64,000 nt of DNA, taken from positions 67,335,492 through 67,399,491 of the forward strand of contig NC_057867.1 of NCBI RefSeq assembly GCF_019393635.1, written 5' to 3'. Source of the DNA: Dromiciops gliroides (lineage: Eukaryota > Chordata > Mammalia > Microbiotheria > Microbiotheriidae). How positions within the stretch are numbered: position 1 is the stretch's first letter; the number at the start of each line of letters is the position of its first letter. This document shows positions 22,238 to 33,296 of this stretch, in pieces. The notes under the pieces were generated by a model, which was given only the letters and a program-made list of their open reading frames with translations, had not been told where the DNA came from and did not search any database. Both the position numbers and the translations under genes were made by a program.

Positions 22238-22843
22238 ATGGCTAAAGGTGACCCCAAGAAACCGAAGGGCAAGATGTCTGCTTATGCCTTCTTTGTGCAG
22301 ACTTGCCGGGAAGAGCATAAGAAGAAGAATCCGGAGGTTCCTGTTAACTTTGCAGAGTTTTCTAAAAAGTACTCTGAAAGGTGGAAGACTATGTCAGGGA
22401 AAGAGAAATCCAAGTTTGATGAGATGGCAAAAGCCGATAAGGTACGATATGATAGAGAAATGAAAGACTACGGGCCAGCGAAAGGTAGCAAGAAGAAGAA
22501 GGATCCTAAGGCACCCAAACGGCCACCGTCTGGCTTCTTCCTGTTCTGTTCAGAATTTCGTCCCAAGATCAAGTCTACAAACCCTGGCATATCCATTGGG
22601 GATGTGGCAAAGAAGCTTGGCGAAATGTGGAACAATCTGAGTGACAGTGAGAAGCAACCTTATAATAATAAGGCAGCCAAATTGAAGGAGAAATACGAAA
22701 AGGATGTCGCAGATTATAAGTCGAAAGGGAAGTTCGATGGGGCAAAGGGGGCGGCTAAAGCTGCCCGGAAAAAGGTAGAGGAGGAAGACAAGGAGGACGA
22801 GGAAGACGAGGAGGAGGAGGAGGATGAAGAAGATGACAAATGA
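22238..22843 (+). CDS. HMGB3: HMGB3-like protein, intact frame in a retrocopy
   Basis: The frame encodes 201 residues against about 200 in human HMGB3. HMGB3 is a nuclear, DNA-bending, non-histone chromatin protein with two HMG boxes. Seen here: start [19 protein letters not shown], box A at about residues 9-79, a basic linker with [12 protein letters not shown], box B at about 93-161 ([18 protein letters not shown]), a basic stretch and an acidic tail at 181-200. HMGB3 is preferred over HMGB1/2 because of '[11 protein letters not shown]', '[20 protein letters not shown]' and the short acidic tail. The start at 22238 is the family's normal Met; an in-frame Met at 22202 would add 12 unrelated residues. 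Cys23 and Cys104 are kept, but position 45, cysteine in the family, is Tyr (codon tac, 22370-22372), which removes the Cys23-Cys45 disulfide of box A. Whether it is transcribed cannot be seen. Confidence 0.85.
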   Translation: MAKGDPKKPKGKMSAYAFFVQTCREEHKKKNPEVPVNFAEFSKKYSERWKTMSGKEKSKFDEMAKADKVRYDREMKDYGPAKGSKKKKDPKAPKRPPSGFFLFCSEFRPKIKSTNPGISIGDVAKKLGEMWNNLSDSEKQPYNNKAAKLKEKYEKDVADYKSKGKFDGAKGAAKAARKKVEEEDKEDEEDEEEEEDEEDDK

Positions 22844-23668
22844 AACTGTACCATATTCTGTCACCATGTGAATACCATAGAGTAGGGGAAACACCTTTAA
22901 ATGAAACCCCTCTCCTTTGTGATGGTGTAGATTGCCCTATTAGGCTTAATTGGCTTCTGATCACATAGCTTCTCAAAAGTGCTTCTAGATAGACATTGTA
23001 ACTGGTTTTACATGAAGTGGCCCAGAAACTGTATCAAAGTTGTACATATTTCCAAACATTTTTAAAAATGAAAAGGCGTTCTCTGTTCTCCTCACTCTGC
23101 ACTTTTGTTGTTGGTGTAAAACAAGCATTTACAAATGTTTTCAGGCATTTTTTTTTCAATTCGTAAGGTGGTGTTTAACTATATGGTTATTGGCTAGAAA
23201 ATTCTGGGTTATAAACTGTACATATCTATAGTTTGTAAAAACAACAAAACCCCACACCCCTAGACAGATTCTTGGGGGAGTCCAGGCTTGAGGGGACATG
23301 AGACTCTGCCTTTCCTAAGGGGCTGCAAACCCAAAGCCTACACTGTGAAGGTAGATTGCAGGTACATTGCAGTGGGTGTTCATTTAGCTTAAAAGTTGTC
23401 TTTCTGTATATATAGTGGAATAGCACCCAGCACCCATTCTTAGGTGTCACGAAGGGGGGGGTCGGCTGGCATGAGAAAAGTGTCTGGAGTTTTGGTTTTC
23501 TTTTTAGTTGAAGTGTGCAGTAGTTTTAAAATTAAAACTGTAGAGTTCTGCCTTGTATCAAACAGCAAGCCAGGGCAAGGATAAAAACAAAGTCTGTTCT
23601 TAAACACAATCTGGAACGTTCTGGGGTTTTTTTGTATGTTTAGAATGCTGAAATGTCTTCTGAAGCAA

Positions 23669-23674
23669 AATAAA
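23669..23674 (+). promoter_or_regulatory. polyadenylation signal of the HMGB3 retrocopy
   Basis: An AATAAA hexamer about 15-20 bases before the A-rich tail, inherited from the parent mRNA. Confidence 0.85.
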
Positions 23675-24600
23675 CAGTATTACACTTTTAAAACAAAAAA
23701 AACCCATGAATAAAAGGTAAAAGAAAATCATCATAATGAAACAACATACGAGAGTTTTCAGCATACAGATAAAGCTGTCTTCAAGGAAAAGTCATATCTT
23801 TACAAACATACATCTAAAAATAGGAAAAAAAGATCAAAGAACTGAATGTGGATTTAAAAAAACTAGAAATCTGAGGAGCAAAGTCAAGATGGTGGAGGAA
23901 TGGCAGTGACTTGCCTGAGCTCTCCCCAAGACTTCTCCAAATACCTTCAAATAATGCAATACGATTGCTGGAGGAGCAGAACCCACAAAAAGATAGGGTG
24001 AAGTAATTTTCCAGCCAAAGACAACTTGGAATGTTGGCAGGAAAGGTCTGTTGTACTGGGGTAAAAGTGGATCAAAGCCCCATCCCCAGGTCCAGTAAAC
24101 CAGGAGCAGGCAGGCCCCTGAAGCTTTTGAATCAACAGCAGCAGGGATTGCTTCTGAAACTCAGATCACAGACAGTAAGGGGGTCTAACAATTGACCATA
24201 AAGAGATTACAGGAATCTCTTTGCTAGCACTGAGGCAGGACTCTTTTTTATCCATACTTGGATTCAGGTCTTGGGTGGTGGTCCCAGGCAGGGGAGGAAG
24301 ACAAGCACAAAAGAGCTTGCAGCCACAGTGCAGCAGGATTCTGTTCATAGTTCCAGAGCAGAAAAGCAGGCCTCTGGTTGCTTGCAGACACAGGCCAAGA
24401 GAGTAGTAAACACACCTCTTATCAAATCATACCACCTTGGAAGAACTAAAAACTTACAAATTCCTAGAGTATTTCTGAAAACAGTTACAAAAACCCCCTG
24501 AAGCTTGGAACAGTGCACCCTCCACCCTGGAAGCATTGCACCACTTTAACAAAGAGTTAAAAGTCAAGAAATAGGCTGGGAAAATGAGCAGACAGAAAAA

Positions 24601-25585
24601 ATGCTGACCCTAGAAAGTTTCTATGGTGACAAGGAAGATCAAAATACACCCTCAGAAGAAAGTGATAAAGTCAAAGCTCCTACATCCAAAGCTTCCAAGA
24701 AAAATATGAATTGGTCTCAGGCCATAGAAGTGCTCAAAAAGGACTTTGAAAATAAAGTAAGAGAGGTAGAGGAAAAACGGAAAGAGAAATGCGAGTGATG
24801 CAAGAAAAGCATGAAAAAAGTTAACAGCTTGGTGAAGGAGACACAAAAATACTGAAGAAAAAACACTTTAAAAAATAGAATAGGCCAAATTGTAAAAGAG
24901 GTACAAGAAGCCAATGAGGAAAAGAATGCCTTGAAAAGCCAAATTGGTCAAAGGGAAAAGGAGGTACAAAAGTTCTCTGAAGAAAATAATGCTTTAAAAA
25001 ATTAGGTTTGAGCAAATGGAAGCTAATGACTTTATGAGAAATCAAGAAACAACAATGCAAAACTAAAAGAATGAAAAAAATAGAAGGCAATGTGAAATAT
25101 CTCATTGGAAAAAAAACTGACTTGGAAAATAGATTCAGGAGATATAATTTGAAAATTATTGGACTACCTGAAAGCTGTGATCAAAAAAAGAACCTAGACA
25201 TATTCTTACAAGAAATTTTCAGGGAAAAGTGCCCTGATTTTCTACAAGCAGAAGGTAAAATAGAAATTGAAAGAATCCACTGATCACCTCCTGAAAGAGA
25301 TCCTAAAAATAAAACTCCCAGGAATATTGTAGCCAAATTCCAGAGCTACCAGGTCAAGGAGAAAATATTGCAAGTAGCCAGAAAGAAACAATTAAAGTAT
25401 TGTGGAGCCACAGTCAGGATAACACAAGATTTAGCAACTTCTACTTTAAAGGATCAGAGGGCTTGAAATATGATATTCTGGAGGGCAAAGGAACTGGGAT
25501 TACAATGACGAATCACCTACCCAGCAAAACTAAGTATAATCCTTCAGGGGAAAAATGGGAATTCAATGAAAGAGAGAACTTTTAG
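24601..25585 (+). pseudogene. HAL1 ORF1 (L1 ORF1p-like), broken
   Basis: L1 ORF1p is an RNA-binding coat protein of the retrotransposon particle. Visible in order are an N-terminal part from MLTLESFYGDKEDQ, a charged coiled-coil stretch (about 24700-25060, rich in K/E/N), the RRM-like segment with RRYNLKIIGLPES (about 25128-25270), and a C-terminal domain with NIVAKFQSYQVKEKILQVAR (about 25320-25390). Several stops and small frame changes break it, so it is not functional. Confidence 0.78.
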
Positions 25586-26155
25586 GCATTCTTGATCAAA
25601 TACAGGACTGTAGAGAAGCACAAAAAGGTAATTAGGAAAAAGAAATCATAAGGGATATTAAAAGATTAAACTGTTTACATTCCTACATGGGAAGATGATA
25701 ACTGTAACTCATAAGAACTTTCTCATTATTAGGACAGGTGGATGGAGTATGTTTAGACAGAAGGCACAGGTATAAGTTGAATATGAAGGAATGACATCTT
25801 TAAAAACAATAAAAAAATAAATAAAATTAAGGGGTGAGAGAGGAATGCACTGAGAGAAAGGGAAAGGGAGAAGTGGAATAGGGTAAAGTATCACATAAAA
25901 AAAGTAAGAAAAAGCTTATACAGTGGAGGGCGTGGGAGATGGGGTAGGTGCTGGGTAGTGAGTGAACCTTGGTCTCATCAGAATTGGCTCAAAGAGGGAA
26001 TAACATATACACTCAATTGAGTATAGTAATCTATCTTACCCTGCAGGAAAGTAGGAGAGGAAGGGGACAAAGGGGGGAGGGAGGTTATAGAAGGGAGGGC
26101 AAATTGGGGGAGGGGGCAGTCAGAAGCAAAACACCTTTAAAGAGGGAAAGGGTGG

Positions 26156-26302
26156 GGCAGCTAAGTGGTGCAGTGGATAGAGCACTGGCCCTGGAGCCAG
26201 GAGGACCTGAGTTCAAATCCGACCTCGGACACGTAACACTTACTAGCTGTGTGACCCTAGGCAAGTCACTTAACCCCAATTGCCTCACCAAAAAAAAAAA
26301 AT
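26156..26302 (+). mobile_element. tRNA-derived marsupial SINE
   Basis: Head gcagctaagtggtgcagtgg. The 17-bp TSD aaagagggaaagggtgg is at 26139-26155 and 26303-26319, in the HAL1 linker. Its leading Gs overlap the TSD. Confidence 0.93.
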
Positions 26303-27869
26303 AAAGAGGGAAAGGGTGGAAGGAGATAGAGAATAGAATAAATGGTATGGGGAGAGGAGGATGGAGGAAAATTCAATTAGTAATAGTAAATGTGAAAAAA
26401 TTTGAAACAAGTTTGTCTGATAAAGGCCTCATTTCTCAAACACATAGAGAACTTAGTCAAAGTTGACTAAAATAAGAGCCATTCCCCAATTGATAAATGA
26501 TCAAAATATATGAAGAATTTTCAGATGAAATAGTCAAAATTATCTATAGCCTTATGAAGAAAAATGCTCTAACTCACTATTGATTAGAAAGATGCAAGTC
26601 AAAACAATTCTGTGATACTATCTTATACCTATTGGATTGCAAAATAGGACAGAAGAGGAAAATGATGAATTCTGTAGGAGATATGGGGAAAATGAGACAT
26701 TGATGCACTATTGGTAGAGTTGTAAACTGGTTCAAACATTCTGTAGAGCAATTTGGAACTATGGCCAAAGGGCTATAAATCATGCATACTCTTTGACCTA
26801 GTGATTCTACTGCTAGGTCAGTATCCAAAAAGAGATTAAAAACAGAAAGTTAAAGGACTTATACATACAAAAATATTTATGGCAGCCCTTTTATGGTACA
26901 AAGAATTTGAAAGCGAGGAAAGGCCCATCAATTGGGGGCTAGCTGAACAAATTATGGGATGGCATTGTGATGGAACATTATCGTACTATAAAAAATGATG
27001 AGCAGGATGCTCTGAGAAAAACCTGGAAAGACTTACATGAGCTGATGCAAAGTGAGATGTACTGTATACAAAGTAACAGCAATATTGTAAGATGATCAGT
27101 TGTGAATGACTTGGCTATTTTCAGCAATGTAATGATCCAAGACAACTCTGAAGGATTTATGAAAAATGCAATCCATCTCCAGAGAAAGAACTGATGGTGT
27201 CTGAATACAGACTGAAGCAAATTTTTTTAGTTTCTTTTTCAAGTTTCTTTTTTTCTGTTTTCTTTCACAGTCTGACTAATGTGGAAATGTTTTGCATGAC
27301 TGCACATGTATAACTTATATTGAATTGCTTGTGTTCTTAAGGGGGGGAGGGAGGAAGAAAATTTGGAACACAAAGTTTAAAAAATTGATGCAAAAATGTT
27401 TTTACATGTAATTTGGGGGAAAATAAAATTCTAATTACATAAAAAGAATGAACTATACAAAATAAAAAATTAGAAATTCAACAAATAAAAAACCTTAAAA
27501 TAATCAAAAAGAATAGATATTAGAAATCATAGGAAAAATAGATAAAACTAAACTTCTCCCCCAAAGAAACCATAGAAATGCTAAGTAAAAGTAAGACATG
27601 ATAGAAAGGTTAAGTAAAACTCTAGCTATTTAAGTTGTTTTTTACTTCTTTACTTCTTTAAGTAGTACTTTGTAATTATATTTACATAAATATTTTGTGT
27701 TTGTATGTTTCTTTGTTGTTTTTGTAGTGTTCTTTGAAAAGACTGATAAAATTAATAAACCTTTAGCAAATCAGAATAAAGAGGGCAGAAAATCAAATCA
27801 ACAAAATAACAAACGAGGAAATCTTAACAAAACCAGAAGAAATAAAAAGAATTATTAGAATCTACTATG

Positions 27870-28033
27870 GGGCAGCTAGGTGGCGCAGTGGATAGAGCAC
27901 CGGCCCTGGAGTCAGGAGCACCTGAGTTCAAATCCGGCCTCAGACACTTAACGCTTACTAGCTATGTGACCCTGGGCAAGTCACTTAACCCCAGTTGCCT
28001 CACTAAAACAAACAAACAAACAACAACAAAAAA
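27870..28033 (+). mobile_element. tRNA-derived marsupial SINE
   Basis: The TSD gaatctactatg is at 27858-27869 and 28034-28045. The tail is made of CAAA/CAA units. It is close to the apparent consensus, so young; the host is the old L1 RT region. Confidence 0.93.
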
Positions 28034-28708
28034 GAATCTACTATGCACTGTTATATGCTACTAAAACTAAGAATACAAAAGAAATAGAGGAATTCCTTAA
28101 CAAAACATGAAATACCCAAACAAAGAGAGGACCAAATAGAGATCTTAAATAATTCAACCTCAGAAAAGGAAATAGAACTAACTGTGAAAGAATTACTAAA
28201 TGAAAAAACAACAAAACAAACCTCCCTAGTCCCACTGGATTCTCAGGAGAATTCTGTCAAATTTTTATATAAGAATCAGTGCCAATACTATATAAATTAT
28301 TCTCAAAAATTGAGAAAGAAAGCACGTGACAATACTTTTTTTTTTTAAAAAGACAAATATCATTTTATTTCCTAAATCAAGGAAATAAACACAGGAGAAT
28401 TATAGACTAATATCATTAATGAATATCAATTAGAATATTAAAATAAAATCCTATCATACTAGAGTTATTCAACCAAGAATTCATATATTATGATGAAATT
28501 GGATATATACCTATAAGAATTTTTCAATAACCAATATAATCATATTAAAAAGAAAAACATCCAAAATAATATGACTATCACAAATGAGGATAAAAAATCC
28601 TTTGACACTGTATAATATTCATTTATACTAAAGAAAACCCTCTACAAACTATAGGCATAGAGGAACCTTTTTAGTATCATAAAAACTACCTATCAAAAAT
28701 CAAAAGCC

Positions 28709-28835
28709 AGGGGCAGCTAGGTGGTACAGTAGATAGAGTACCAACCCTCGAGTCAGAAATACCTAAGTTAAAATCCGGCCTCAGACACATACTACTATGT
28801 GACCCTGGAAAAGTCACAACGCCAACTGCTTCCCA
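28709..28835 (+). mobile_element. tRNA-derived marsupial SINE, diverged
   Basis: 'gcagctaggtggtacagtag' head with a shortened 3' half. The TSD aaaaatcaaaag is at 28695-28706 and 28836-28847, inside the old L1. Confidence 0.88.
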
Positions 28836-29762
28836 AAAAATCAAAAGTAAGCATCATATGCAATGGGGATATACTAGAAGCTTTCCTAATAAATATAAAA
28901 GTAAAGCAAAGATGCTCACTATCCTTACAATTATTTAATATAGTTCTCAAAATGCTAGCAATAGAAATGACAAGAGAAATATATTAAAAGCATAAAGATA
29001 GGTAAAGAGATGAAACTATCCCTTTTTCTTGATGATATGATAGTTTACTTAGAAAATTCTAAGAAATCAGCAGAAACACTGAGGCAATAGTTTTAACAAA
29101 GTTGCAGGTGACAAAATAAACCTTCAGAAATCACAGCTTTTCTATATAACAGTACCAAAATTCAAGAGGCAATAATAGAGAAATTCCATTCCAAATAACT
29201 ACAGAATGGATAAACTGAGGATTGATCTACATACAAACACAAAATATTTATGTAAATTCAATTACAAAGTTCTCCTTAAAGAAGTAAAGAACAACTTAAA
29301 TACCTGGAGGAGTATTTGGTGCTTATGCCTGGACCATGCTAATACAATAGAAATTACAATAATACCAAAGTTAATATATGGTTTTAATGCTATACCAATC
29401 AAATTATCAAACCGATACTTTACAGAACTTGACAAAATAATAACAAAATTCATTTGGAAAAATAAAAGCCCTAGTATATCCAAGGAAAGAATGAAAAGAG
29501 GCAGGTCCGAAGGGGGAATAGCATTTCCAGATCTCAAGCTATATTATAAAGCTGAAGTCATCAAAACCATTTGCTATGGGTTTAAAAAATAGAGAGGTAG
29601 ATCAATGAGACAGATAAGACAAGAGAGAATAAGAAACAATGCAACTCAATAACTCAGTGTTGGTTTGGTAAGCTGCAAAACATAAATTACTATCTGAGGC
29701 TATACTATATAGCAGCAGTCATCAAAACTATTTGGTACTGGCTAAGAAAAAGAGTGGTAGTG

Positions 29763-29924
29763 GGGGCAGCTAGGTGGAACAGTGGATAAAGCACTGGCCC
29801 TGGATTCAGGAGGACTTGAGTTCAAATCTGACCTCTGACACTTGACACTTACTAGCTGTGTGACGCTGGGTAAGTCACTTAACCCTCATTACCCCACCCC
29901 ACCCCCCCCAAAAAGAAAAAAAAA
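29763..29924 (+). mobile_element. tRNA-derived marsupial SINE
   Basis: 'ggggcagctaggtggaacag' head inside the younger L1. The C-rich stretch 'accccacccc' precedes the A tail. The TSD is imprecise ('agtggtagtg' against 'agtgtggtgg'). Confidence 0.88.
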
Positions 29925-29978
29925 TAGTGTGGTGGATCAATGAAATAGGTTAGGCACAGGAGTCACAGTAGTAAATGA

Positions 29979-29983
29979 GTATA

Positions 29984-30022
<39 letters not shown>

Positions 30023-30027
30023 TATAA
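29979..30027. repeat. (TA)n microsatellite
   Basis: About 22 TA steps with one TG interruption, inside the younger L1. Confidence 0.9.
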
Positions 30028-31772
30028 TCTACTATTTGATAAACCCAAAGACTCCAGCTTCTGGGATAAAAACTAAGTATTTGACAAAAACTTCTGGGAA
30101 AACTGGAAGATAGTATGACAGGAACTAGGCACAGACCAACATCTTATACCATATACAAAAATAAGATCAAAATGGGCACATGATTTAGACATAATGGGTG
30201 ATAATATATGCAAATTAGGAGAGGAAGAAATAGGTTACCTCTCAGATCTATGGAGAAGAGAACAATTTATGACCAAACAAGAGACAGAGAATATTATGAA
30301 ATGCAGAATGGATGATTTTGATTACATTAAATTAAAAAGGTTTTGTACAAACAGAAGCAATGCATCCAAAATTAGAAGGGAAGCAGAAAGCTGGGAAACA
30401 ATTTTTACAGCCATTGTTTCTGGAAAGGCCTCATTTCTCAAATATATAGAGAACTAAATCAAATTTATAAGAATGCAAGTCATTCCCCAATTGAGAAATG
30501 GTCAAAGGATATGGACAGTTTTTAGATGAAGAAATCAAAGCTATCTATTACCATATGAAAAAGTGCTCTAAATCACTATTGATTAGAGAAATACAATTTA
30601 AAACAACTCTGAGATACCACCTCTACAGCTATGAGATTGGCTAATATGACAAAAAAGGAAAATAATAAATATTGGAGAAGCTGTGAAAAAACTGGTACTG
30701 GGACACTAATGCATTGTTGCTGATCTGGAGAGCAATTCTGGAGAGCAATTTGGAACTATGCCCAAAAGGCTTATGGGACTGTGCATACCCTTTGACCTAG
30801 TAATACCACTACTAGGTCTGTATTCCAAAGAGATCATAAAAAAGGGGAAAGGACCCACATGTTCAAAAATATTTATAGCAGCTCTCTTTGTGGTGGCAAA
30901 TTATTGGAAATCAAGGGAATGCCCATCAATTGGGAAGGGCTGAACAAGATGTGGTATATGAATGTAATGCAATACTATTGTGCTGTAAAAATGATGAGCC
31001 GGCAGATCTCAGAAAAACCTGGAAAGACTTAAGTGGACTGATGCTGAGTGAAGTGAGCAGAACCAGGAGGACATTGTACACAGTAACAGCAACACTGTGT
31101 GATGATTAACTGTGATAGACTCAGCTCTTCCTAGCAGTTCAATGATCCAAGACAATCCCAAAGAACTCATGATGGAAAATATTTTCCACATCAAGTAAAA
31201 AGAACTGTGGATTCTGAATGCAGATTGAATGATACTGTTTCTACTTTTGGTTTTTGCGGTTTTCCCCTTTTGTTCTGATTCTTCTTTCACAATATGACTA
31301 ATGCAGAAATATTTTTGATGTGATTATACATATGTAACCTATATCAGATTTCCTTCTGTCTTGAGGAGGGGAGAGTGAAGAGAGGGAGGAAGAAAAATTT
31401 GGAACTAAAAATCTTATGGAAACAAATGTTGAAAGCTATCTTTACATGTAATTGGAAAATAATAAAATACTTTTATGACTAAAAAAACAAATTACTTAAG
31501 AAAGAACTCCTTATTTGATAAAAATTATAGCAAAAACTGGAAAGCAATTTGGCAGAAATTAGACTTAGACCAACACCTTAAATCCTATTCCACAATACAT
31601 TCTAAATGGATACGTAACCTTAATATTAAAGTTCAAGCCATTTAAAATTAGAAGAGAAGCAAATCATATACCTCTCACAGCTATATGTAGGAGATATATT
31701 CTTTTTTTTAAACTAAAGCTTTTAAAAAATTCTTAATAGTATTTTTTCCAGTTAAATGTAAAGATAGTTTTC

Positions 31773-31943
31773 TTTTTCTTTTCTTTTCTTTCTTTCTTTT
31801 TTTTTTTTGCTGGGCAATGAGGATTAAGTGACTTGCCCAGGGTCACACAGCTAGTAGGTGTCAAGTGTTTGAGGACGGATTTGAACTCAGGTCCTCTTAA
31901 ATCCAGGGCCAGTGCTTTATCTACTATGCCACCTAGCTGCCCC
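31773..31943 (-). mobile_element. tRNA-derived marsupial SINE
   Basis: A long CTTTT-rich tail, then 'gattaagtgacttgcccagg' to 'cacctagctgccc'. The TSD taaagatagttttc is at 31759-31772 and 31944-31957, within the reverse L1. Confidence 0.92.
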
Positions 31944-31961
31944 TAAAGATAGTTTTCAACA

Positions 31962-32143
31962 TTTGTTTTTATAAGATTTTCAGTTCCAAATTTTTTCTCT
32001 CTTTTCCTTCCCTCCCCCTTCACAACACAGCAACCAATCTGATATAGGTTATTTTGTTTTTATAAGATTTTCAGTTCCAAATTTTTTCTCTCTCTTCCTT
32101 CCCTCCCCCTTCACAACACAGCAACCAATCTGATATAGGTTAT
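31962..32143. repeat. 91-bp tandem duplication in an L1 3' UTR
   Basis: 31962-32052 and 32053-32143 are near-identical, one substitution (ctctttt against ctctctt). Each starts 'tttgtttttataagattttc' and ends 'ctgatataggttat'. Confidence 0.92.
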
Positions 32144-32293
32144 ATATGTATAATCATGTTAAACATATTTCCACATTAGTCACGTTGTGAACGAAGAATC
32201 AGAACAAAAGGGAAAAACCTCAAGAAAGAAAAAAAACACAAAAAAATGAAAATAGTATGGTTCAATCTGCATTCAGATTCCACAGTTCTTTTT

Positions 32294-32344
32294 TTTTTTT
32301 TTGAGGCAACTGGGGTTAAGTGACTTATCCAGGGTCACACAGCA
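32294..32344 (-). mobile_element. ~50-bp 5'-truncated SINE insertion
   Basis: Only the 3' end of the tRNA-derived SINE is present ('gaggcaactggggttaagtg', 'acttatccagggtcacac'), flanked by the TSD cacagttcttttt at 32281-32293 and 32345-32357. Confidence 0.85.
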
Positions 32345-33020
32345 CACAGTTCTTTTTCTGGATGTGGAGAGCATTTTTCATCATGAGCCCTTTAGAAATG
32401 TCTTGGATCATTGTATTGCTGAGAAGAGCCAAGTCTATCATAGCTGATCATTACACAATGTTGCTATTACTGTGTACAATGTTCTCCTGGTTCTGCTCAC
32501 TTCACTCAGCATCAGTCCACTTAAGTCTTTCCAGGTTTTTATGAAATCTGCTTGCTCATCATTTCTTACAGCACAATAGTATTCCATTACATTCATATAC
32601 CACCACATCTTGTTCAGCCGTTCCCCAATTGATGGGCATTCCCTCGATTTCCAATTCTTTGCCACCCCCCAAAGAGCTGCTATAAATATTTTTGTGCACG
32701 TGGGTCCTTTTGCCATTTTTATGATCTCTTTGGAATACAGACCTAGTCGTGGTATTGCTGAGTCAAAGGGTATGCACAGTTTTATAGCCCTTTGGGCATG
32801 GTTCCAAATTGCTGGTAGGAGATATATTCTTAATTAAACAAGTGATAGAGGCAATTACAAAAGAGAAAATAGATAACTTTAATTACATGAGACTGAAAAA
32901 CTTCTGCACACACCAAATTAATGGACCTAAGATAATTAAGGGAAATGGTCAAATGGGGAAAATCTTTCTATCAAACTCCTCTGATAAGAATTTGATATTC
33001 AAGATCTATAAACAATTATA

Positions 33021-33024
33021 AATG

Positions 33025-33067
<43 letters not shown>

Positions 33068-33090
33068 ATATGTATATGTGTATGTATGAT
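33021..33090. repeat. (TA)n(TG)n microsatellite
   Basis: TA then about 10 TG steps then mixed TA/TG, in the old L1 after its 'aagatctataaacaattata' segment. Confidence 0.9.
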
Positions 33091-33139
33091 GACCAAAATC
33101 TATTCCCCAATAGTGGTAAAAAGATATGAATAAACAGTT

Positions 33140-33296
33140 ATCCTATTTTATTTTATTTTTGGTGAGGCAATTGGGGTTAAGTGACATGCCCAGGGTCACA
33201 CAGCTAATAAGTGTCAAGTGTCTGAGGCCAGATTTGAACTCGGGTTCTCCTGACTCCAGGGTCGGTGCTCTATCCACTGCACCACCTAGCTGCCCC
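33140..33296 (-). mobile_element. tRNA-derived marsupial SINE
   Basis: 'gaggcaattggggttaagtg' to 'cacctagctgcccc'. The TSD aataaacagtt / aataaacaatt is at 33129-33139 and 33297-33307. Confidence 0.9.

Larger units (their letters stand above)
21945..23703 (+). pseudogene. HMGB3: HMGB3 processed retrocopy (whole insertion)
   Basis: An intronless mRNA copy: 5' UTR-like stretch 21945-22237, an open frame, a ~840-nt 3' UTR, AATAAA and a short poly(A) tail, dropped into the endonuclease-RT interval of the old L1. The host L1 reads on from one flank to the other. The flanks share 'gaataaa' (about 21914 and 23709) as a weak TSD. CpG sites are still present in the 5' part, which suggests an insertion much younger than the L1. 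The parent HMGB3 gene has introns in mammals, so this is not the parent locus. Confidence 0.88.
23871..27440 (+). mobile_element. HAL1 (half-L1) element, near complete
   Basis: About 3.5 kb. It starts ctgaggagcaaagtcaagat, a typical L1/HAL1 5' end with a 'aagatggtgg' motif, then 5' UTR, ORF1 (24601 to about 25585), a purine-rich linker (25700-26400), a non-coding relic of the ORF2 C-terminal region and the 3' UTR. There is no endonuclease or RT, which defines HAL1, so it relied on L1 proteins in trans. Flanking sequences 'aaaaaaactagaaat' (23856-23870) and 'taaaaaattagaaat' (27463-27477) look like a diverged TSD. It is inserted in the old L1 and itself carries a SINE. Confidence 0.82.
29692..31488 (+). 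mobile_element. younger L1 3' end nested in the old L1
   Basis: A 5'-truncated L1 carrying the last third of ORF2. 30194-30457 encodes 'MGDNICKLGEEEIGYLSDLW'. The C-terminal cysteine-rich block ('CWWSC' type) and 'VIPLLGLYSKE' follow, with the ORF2 end near 31109, then a 3' UTR and A-rich tail. The TSD aaattact is at 29684-29691 and 31489-31496, and the host L1 frame resumes right after it. Several small frame breaks. Confidence 0.88.
31704..32814 (-). mobile_element. L1 3' end, reverse, nested in the old L1
   Basis: Poly-T at the left, 3' UTR, then the ORF2 C-terminal region in reverse (32438-32716 encodes 'KIFIAALWGVAKNWKSRECP'). A perfect 17-bp TSD, gtaggagatatattctt, lies at 31687-31703 and 32815-32831. 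It contains one full SINE, one ~50-bp SINE stub and a 91-bp tandem duplication. Confidence 0.9.

Noticed and set aside
22550-22976. Minus-strand frames of 114 and 73 codons across the HMGB3 retrocopy
   Set aside because: They are the reverse of a Lys/Glu-rich coding region, so are expected to be open and leucine-rich; shadows of the sense frame.
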